This document shows positions 16,864-19,432 of a stretch of DNA of 19,432 nucleotides, one piece after another; within the stretch, counting starts at the first letter, position 1; each line of letters begins with the position of its first letter. The position numbers were made by a program, and so were the translations under genes. Source of the DNA: Scatomorpha intestinigallinarum. GTDB lineage: Bacteria; Bacillota; Clostridia; Oscillospirales; Oscillospiraceae. The notes beneath the pieces were generated by a model. It searched no databases. It was not told where the DNA came from and saw only the letters and a program-made list of their open reading frames with translations. The DNA is taken from contig DVHH01000203.1 in the NCBI GenBank assembly GCA_018712225.1, positions 1 through 19,432 of the forward strand. Reading direction: 5' to 3'.

Positions 16864-16892
16864 ATTATAAACCATCCCCCTCTCCGGCGCAA
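16864..16892 (-). promoter_or_regulatory. Sigma-A promoter of the Crp/Fnr-thiN operon
   Basis: On the minus strand TTGCGC (16892-16887), a 17-base spacer and a perfect TATAAT (16869-16864) precede the start codon at 16841. The -35 overlaps a GC-rich hairpin (16876-16907) that follows the upstream gene. Confidence 0.7.
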
Positions 16893-16907
16893 GGCGCGGG
16901 GAGGGGG
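16876..16907. terminator. GC-rich hairpin after the recombinase-SpoVT stop codon
   Basis: CCCCCTCTCC with GGCGC (16876-16890) pairs with GCGC and GGGGAGGGGG (16894-16907) around AAG, with one wobble and one bulge. No clean U-tract follows on the minus strand, so it may be a weak terminator of the spoVT transcript. It overlaps the downstream promoter's -35. Confidence 0.4.
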
Positions 16908-16916
16908 AAGTGCCGT

Positions 16917-17372
16917 TCAGCTTTCCATCTGCTTGCCGAGGAAGGCGGCGACGGTCTGGGCGAGCTTGAATTCGACGTCGCCGGAGGGCGGGGCGTTCTT
17001 GGGCGAGGCAAAGATGACGGCGCCCATGAGGTCGCCCTCGGAGACGACGGGGGCGGCGACGGAGACGCAGAAGCCGCTGTCGGAGTCGGTGACGGGGACG
17101 CAGGCCCCGCCGCTTTCGTGGCGGAAGACGCGGCGCGACTCCATTATCTGTTCGAGCTCAGGTGAGATACGCTTTTCGAAGAGCTCCCTCCTGCCTCCCC
17201 CGGCGACGGCGATAACGGCATCCCTGTCGCAAACGGCGGCGATGCAGTCGGTGGACTTGTGCAGCGAATCGCAGATCTGCGCCGCGAAGTCCGAGAGCTC
17301 GCCTATGGGGGAATACTTCTTAAAAATGACCTCCCCATCCTTATCCGTAAAAATCTCCAGCGGGTCGCCCTC
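16917..17372 (-). pseudogene. spoVT: spoVT 3' portion, separated from its 5' part
   Basis: This stretch encodes about 151 residues equivalent to SpoVT residues 30-178: the end of the AbrB-like swapped-hairpin domain (EGDPLEIFTDKDGEV) and the whole GAF-like sensor domain. The usual N-terminus, with the IVRRIDDLGRVVIPKE-type segment that completes the DNA-binding domain, is replaced by recombinase sequence. It is not found in the 380 bases upstream of the recombinase either. SpoVT is an AbrB-family regulator of forespore genes. The frame is undamaged, which argues for recent insertion or for reassembly by excision rather than decay. The missing half is predicted beyond the right edge of the window, on the minus strand. 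Confidence 0.85.
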
Positions 17373-19052
17373 ATTGACAACATTGGCGCTGATGGTCCTG
17401 TCCGGGTGATGGGTAGAGGCCTGCACCACCGTCACGGGCTCCGTGTCCGGCTCCGGCAGCTCGCCGCGGCGCAGCAGCGTGTCTATGTCGGCCTTGAGCC
17501 GTATCTCAACGTGGTCCTCGTAGACCCTGATGCGCTCGATTATGAGCTCCAGGTCCTGCTTTTCGAGGTGCGGTTTCGTGATGATGTCGTCGAAGACCTC
17601 CATCGCCGTCTTTGCGGCGCGGTTTGCGCGGATTATGGTGTTGCGCCTGTCCGTGACGTGCTCTATCTGGCTCTGCAGGCCCTCTATCTTCCGCATGAGG
17701 TCGGCTTCCAGCTCGTCGTAGGTCGCCTCGAGCACGCCCTCGTTTTCAGGGTGGCGCATGATGTCGCGCACGCGCTGGCGCTTCGTGGCCTTGAGCTCCT
17801 CCTGAGCGTCGAGCAGCACGTCCTCGAGGTTCGCCGCGCTGCGCTCCGTCTCCGCCACGTCCTCGGGCTCGCGCGCGAGCTCAGCGTTGAGTTTTTCGAG
17901 CATCTCCGCGGAGTTGTCGCGCACCTTCTTCACATAGAGCTTCACAAGCTCGTCGAGCTTGTCCACGCGGATGTGGTGGGTGGTGCAGCCGGCGGTGCCG
18001 CGACGGTGATAGGTGCCGCAGGTGTAGGCGGGCTTGAGGTCGCGCCGGCTGAGCGCGAACATGGGCGCGCCGCAGTCGCCGCACTCGAGGAAGCCGGAGT
18101 AGACGTTCTCGTTTATCTTGACGCCGCGGTAGTTGTACTTCGCCCGCTTCTCGCGCAGGGCGCGGACTGCGGCGAAGGTGCGGTAGTCCATGATGGGCTG
18201 GTGGTGGTTTTCGATGACGATCTGCTCCACCTCGTCGCGCAGGATGTCCCGGCCGTTTATCTTGGCGCGGGTGTACTTGCCCTGGCGCAGCGTACCGATG
18301 TAGAAGTCGTTGTCGAGTATGCCCTGGACGGTGGCGATGCTCCACGCGCTCTTGACGCTGCGGCGGTAGTCCTCGCCTTCGGCGATCTTGCGCTCGCGCT
18401 CGGCCATGCGCGGCGTGGGTATGCCCTCGTCGGTGAGGGAGTTTGCTATCTTCTTGTAGCCCCAGCCGTCGATGTACATACGGTAGATGCGGCGAACTAT
18501 CTCGGCCTCGACGGGCACGACCTCGAACTGCTGCTTCTTGTTCACGATATAGCCGTAGGGCGCGGCGCAGATCCACTTGCCGTCCTCCTGACGGCGGCGG
18601 ATGACGCTCTTGACCTTCTTGCTCGTGTCCGTGACGGGCATCTCATTTATGAGGAACTGGAACTGGATCTTGAGCCAGTCGTCGTCGTTCGGGAAGTCGA
18701 TGCCGTCGCCGATGGAGATTATGCGCACGCCCGCGTCGCGCAGGTCCTCAAGCTCGACCAGGCCGCGGCTGTTGCGGCGCGAGAAGCGGGAGAAGTCCTT
18801 GATGACGAGGATGTCCAGCCTGTGCGCCATGAGCTCCCGCCGCATTGCCTGATATCCCTCACGCTGCTCGAAGGTGTAGCCCGAGCGGTCGCGGTCCTCG
18901 AAGAACGTCAGCGCAGCGCCGGGGAACTTGCGCCCCACGAAGTCGGAGATGATGGCCTTCTGGTTCTCAATGGACACATTGTCCCTGTCCAGCTCGTCGT
19001 CAACCGAGATGCGGCAGTACCCGGCGATACGGAGCCCTGCATTGTCCGGCAT
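16917..19052 (-). CDS. Large serine recombinase fused in frame to SpoVT C-terminal part
   Basis: A 711-aa reading frame in two parts. Residues 1-560 are a large serine recombinase. The resolvase domain (about 7-150) has catalytic Ser16 in GYCRIS and FSRFSRRNSRG. A recombinase domain (about 165-300) contains PYGYIV and WGYKKIANSLTDEGIPTP. A zinc ribbon follows (Cys324, Cys327, Cys345, Cys356), then a coiled coil (about 365-490) and a basic tail. Residues 561-711 match SpoVT from about residue 30 to its end: EGDPLEIFTDKDGEV, FKKYSPIGELSDFA, a GAF domain and FLGKQMES. No stop separates the parts. AAGGAGGAG lies 8 bases before the ATG. The likely cause is integration of the recombinase's own element into spoVT; a functional chimera is the alternative. 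Confidence 0.9.
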   Translation of the reverse strand: MPDNAGLRIAGYCRISVDDELDRDNVSIENQKAIISDFVGRKFPGAALTFFEDRDRSGYTFEQREGYQAMRRELMAHRLDILVIKDFSRFSRRNSRGLVELEDLRDAGVRIISIGDGIDFPNDDDWLKIQFQFLINEMPVTDTSKKVKSVIRRRQEDGKWICAAPYGYIVNKKQQFEVVPVEAEIVRRIYRMYIDGWGYKKIANSLTDEGIPTPRMAERERKIAEGEDYRRSVKSAWSIATVQGILDNDFYIGTLRQGKYTRAKINGRDILRDEVEQIVIENHHQPIMDYRTFAAVRALREKRAKYNYRGVKINENVYSGFLECGDCGAPMFALSRRDLKPAYTCGTYHRRGTAGCTTHHIRVDKLDELVKLYVKKVRDNSAEMLEKLNAELAREPEDVAETERSAANLEDVLLDAQEELKATKRQRVRDIMRHPENEGVLEATYDELEADLMRKIEGLQSQIEHVTDRRNTIIRANRAAKTAMEVFDDIITKPHLEKQDLELIIERIRVYEDHVEIRLKADIDTLLRRGELPEPDTEPVTVVQASTHHPDRTISANVVNEGDPLEIFTDKDGEVIFKKYSPIGELSDFAAQICDSLHKSTDCIAAVCDRDAVIAVAGGGRRELFEKRISPELEQIMESRRVFRHESGGACVPVTDSDSGFCVSVAAPVVSEGDLMGAVIFASPKNAPPSGDVEFKLAQTVAAFLGKQMES

Positions 19053-19116
19053 TGCGGTCTCCTCCTTTGCGTATAGTACAATAATGATATATAGCATTGC
19101 GTTATTTGTTGATTAC

Positions 19117-19145
19117 ATTGTAACACGCCCCGCGGCATTCCGCAA
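19117..19145 (-). promoter_or_regulatory. Promoter of the serine recombinase gene
   Basis: On the minus strand TTGCGG (19145-19140), a 17-base spacer and TACAAT (19122-19117) preceded by TGt form an extended -10 promoter. The leader to the ATG at 19052 is about 58 bases and AT-rich. The recombinase thus has its own vegetative-type promoter rather than depending on spoVT. Confidence 0.7.
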
Positions 19146-19233
19146 GGGGTATTCTCCTCACACTTTTTGCACTCCAGTGCACAAACTTGATTCCGGCCAG
19201 GCAGCATTTGCAGCGAGCGTGACGCAGACAAAG

Positions 19234-19264
19234 CGCCCGCCGGTGAGTGGTGAACCGGCGGGCG
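19234..19264. terminator. Hairpin terminator within the mobile-element flank
   Basis: CGCCCGCCGGT (19234-19244) pairs exactly with ACCGGCGGGCG (19254-19264) around a 9-base loop. Pyrimidine-rich TCTTCTTATTT follows on the plus strand and CTTTGTCT on the minus strand. It most likely ends the minus-strand transcript entering from the right edge and insulates the recombinase promoter. Confidence 0.65.
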
Positions 19265-19319
19265 TCTTCTTATTTGGGGAACTTCTCGTTTACAGAGTCC
19301 CGGATGATGGCGTCGGGGT

Positions 19320-19346
19320 AGAAAATTCGGAAATTCCGAATTTTCT
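19320..19346. repeat. 27-base near-perfect palindrome, 13-bp arms
   Basis: AGAAAATTCGGAA (19320-19332) and TTCCGAATTTTCT (19334-19346) flank a single central A. It is very AT-rich against a GC-rich background. An odd-length palindrome of this size suggests a dimer binding site or a mobile-element repeat, but no specific regulator is recognised. Confidence 0.7.
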
Positions 19347-19367
19347 CAGGCACCGGTCTTTCTCTTC

Positions 19368-19432
19368 TTATCTCTCCTGTTCCGGGCGCTGTGTTTGGGC
19401 GGCTTTCTCGCGCTGAACCTGCAGCTCGGCTA
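19368..19432 (-). CDS. Possible C-terminus of an element gene (partial, 20 codons seen)
   Basis: A minus-strand frame enters from the right edge and ends at TAA (19370-19368). The visible residues are AELQVQREKAAQTQRPEQER, a Glu/Gln/Arg-rich tail like the C-termini of many mobilisation proteins. Twenty codons are too few for a family call. A second minus frame stays open longer, to 19270, so the true frame is uncertain. Confidence 0.2.
   Translation of the reverse strand, partial: AELQVQREKAAQTQRPEQER

Larger units (their letters stand above)
19053..19370. other. Non-coding stretch upstream of the recombinase
   Basis: About 318 bases without a supportable gene. It holds the recombinase ribosome binding site and promoter (19117-19145), a strong hairpin (19234-19264) and a 27-base palindrome (19320-19346). 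Base composition near 19070-19120 is clearly more AT-rich than the rest of the window. No SpoVT N-terminal coding sequence is present on either strand. Confidence 0.6.

Noticed and set aside
16842..16892. Longer N-terminus of the Crp/Fnr regulator
   Set aside because: The extra codons cover the TATAAT -10 and the -35 of its own promoter.
16917..19052. A frameshift or assembly chimera as the cause of the recombinase-SpoVT join
   Set aside because: The frame is continuous, both parts are fully intact, and the join falls at a precise homology boundary. Misassembly at an element boundary cannot be fully excluded without reads.
17259..19076. Plus-strand open frame of about 600 codons antisense to the recombinase
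   Set aside because: The product is an Ala/Val/Leu/Asp-biased shadow without motifs, and no ribosome binding site or promoter precedes it.
19270..19353. Small 27-codon minus-strand gene starting GTG at 19353
   Set aside because: It has only a purine-rich stretch as ribosome binding site, the frame is also open upstream to the window edge, and no family is recognised.

Overview
The window reads as a high-GC, spore-forming Firmicute (Clostridia, Oscillospiraceae-like gut lineage). The evidence is a SpoVT C-terminal domain, a SigV/RsiV-type sigma/anti-sigma pair, a DUF4358 lipoprotein, a yybP-ykoY manganese riboswitch, strong AGGAGG-type ribosome binding sites, several TTG starts and many extended -10 (TGn) promoters. 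The taxonomic placement is inference; no rRNA or tRNA gene is visible.

Region 1 (1-6219, +) is one sugar-uptake and catabolic operon. It holds the 3' part of a periplasmic-type sugar-binding protein, an RbsA-like double ATPase, an RbsC-like permease, a shortened nucleoside hydrolase, a D-psicose (D-allulose) 3-epimerase with all four metal ligands, and an FGGY sugar kinase. A hairpin between the binding protein and ATPase genes probably sets their expression ratio, and a terminator at 6273-6299 closes the operon.

Region 2 (6320-8346) holds housekeeping or accessory genes: a 2H RNA phosphodiesterase (ThpR type), a cyclase-family metal hydrolase (KynB-like), and, convergent with it, a ZIP metal transporter whose terminator lies inside the 3' end of the hydrolase gene.

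Region 3 (8421-11252, +) is a cell-envelope stress operon: membrane-anchored SGNH hydrolase, DUF4358 lipoprotein, ECF sigma factor and RsiV-like anti-sigma factor. An ECF-type promoter sits in front, suggesting autoregulation. A bidirectional terminator separates it from an M16 zinc protease on the minus strand.

Region 4 (12609-15434, +) is a manganese riboswitch with an expression-platform terminator ahead of a PEGL-type (Ca/Mn) P-type ATPase. The minus strand then carries a Crp/Fnr-type regulator translationally coupled to thiamine pyrophosphokinase (15511-16841).

Region 5 (16917-19432, -) is the most striking part. A large serine recombinase is fused in frame, with no stop codon, to about residues 30-178 of the sporulation regulator SpoVT. 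The SpoVT N-terminal DNA-binding half is absent from the window. The simplest reading is that a mobile element using this recombinase has inserted into spoVT. This window would then contain one element/host junction (near 17372) and the recombinase end of the element. It resembles the skin-type elements that interrupt sporulation genes and are excised during development.
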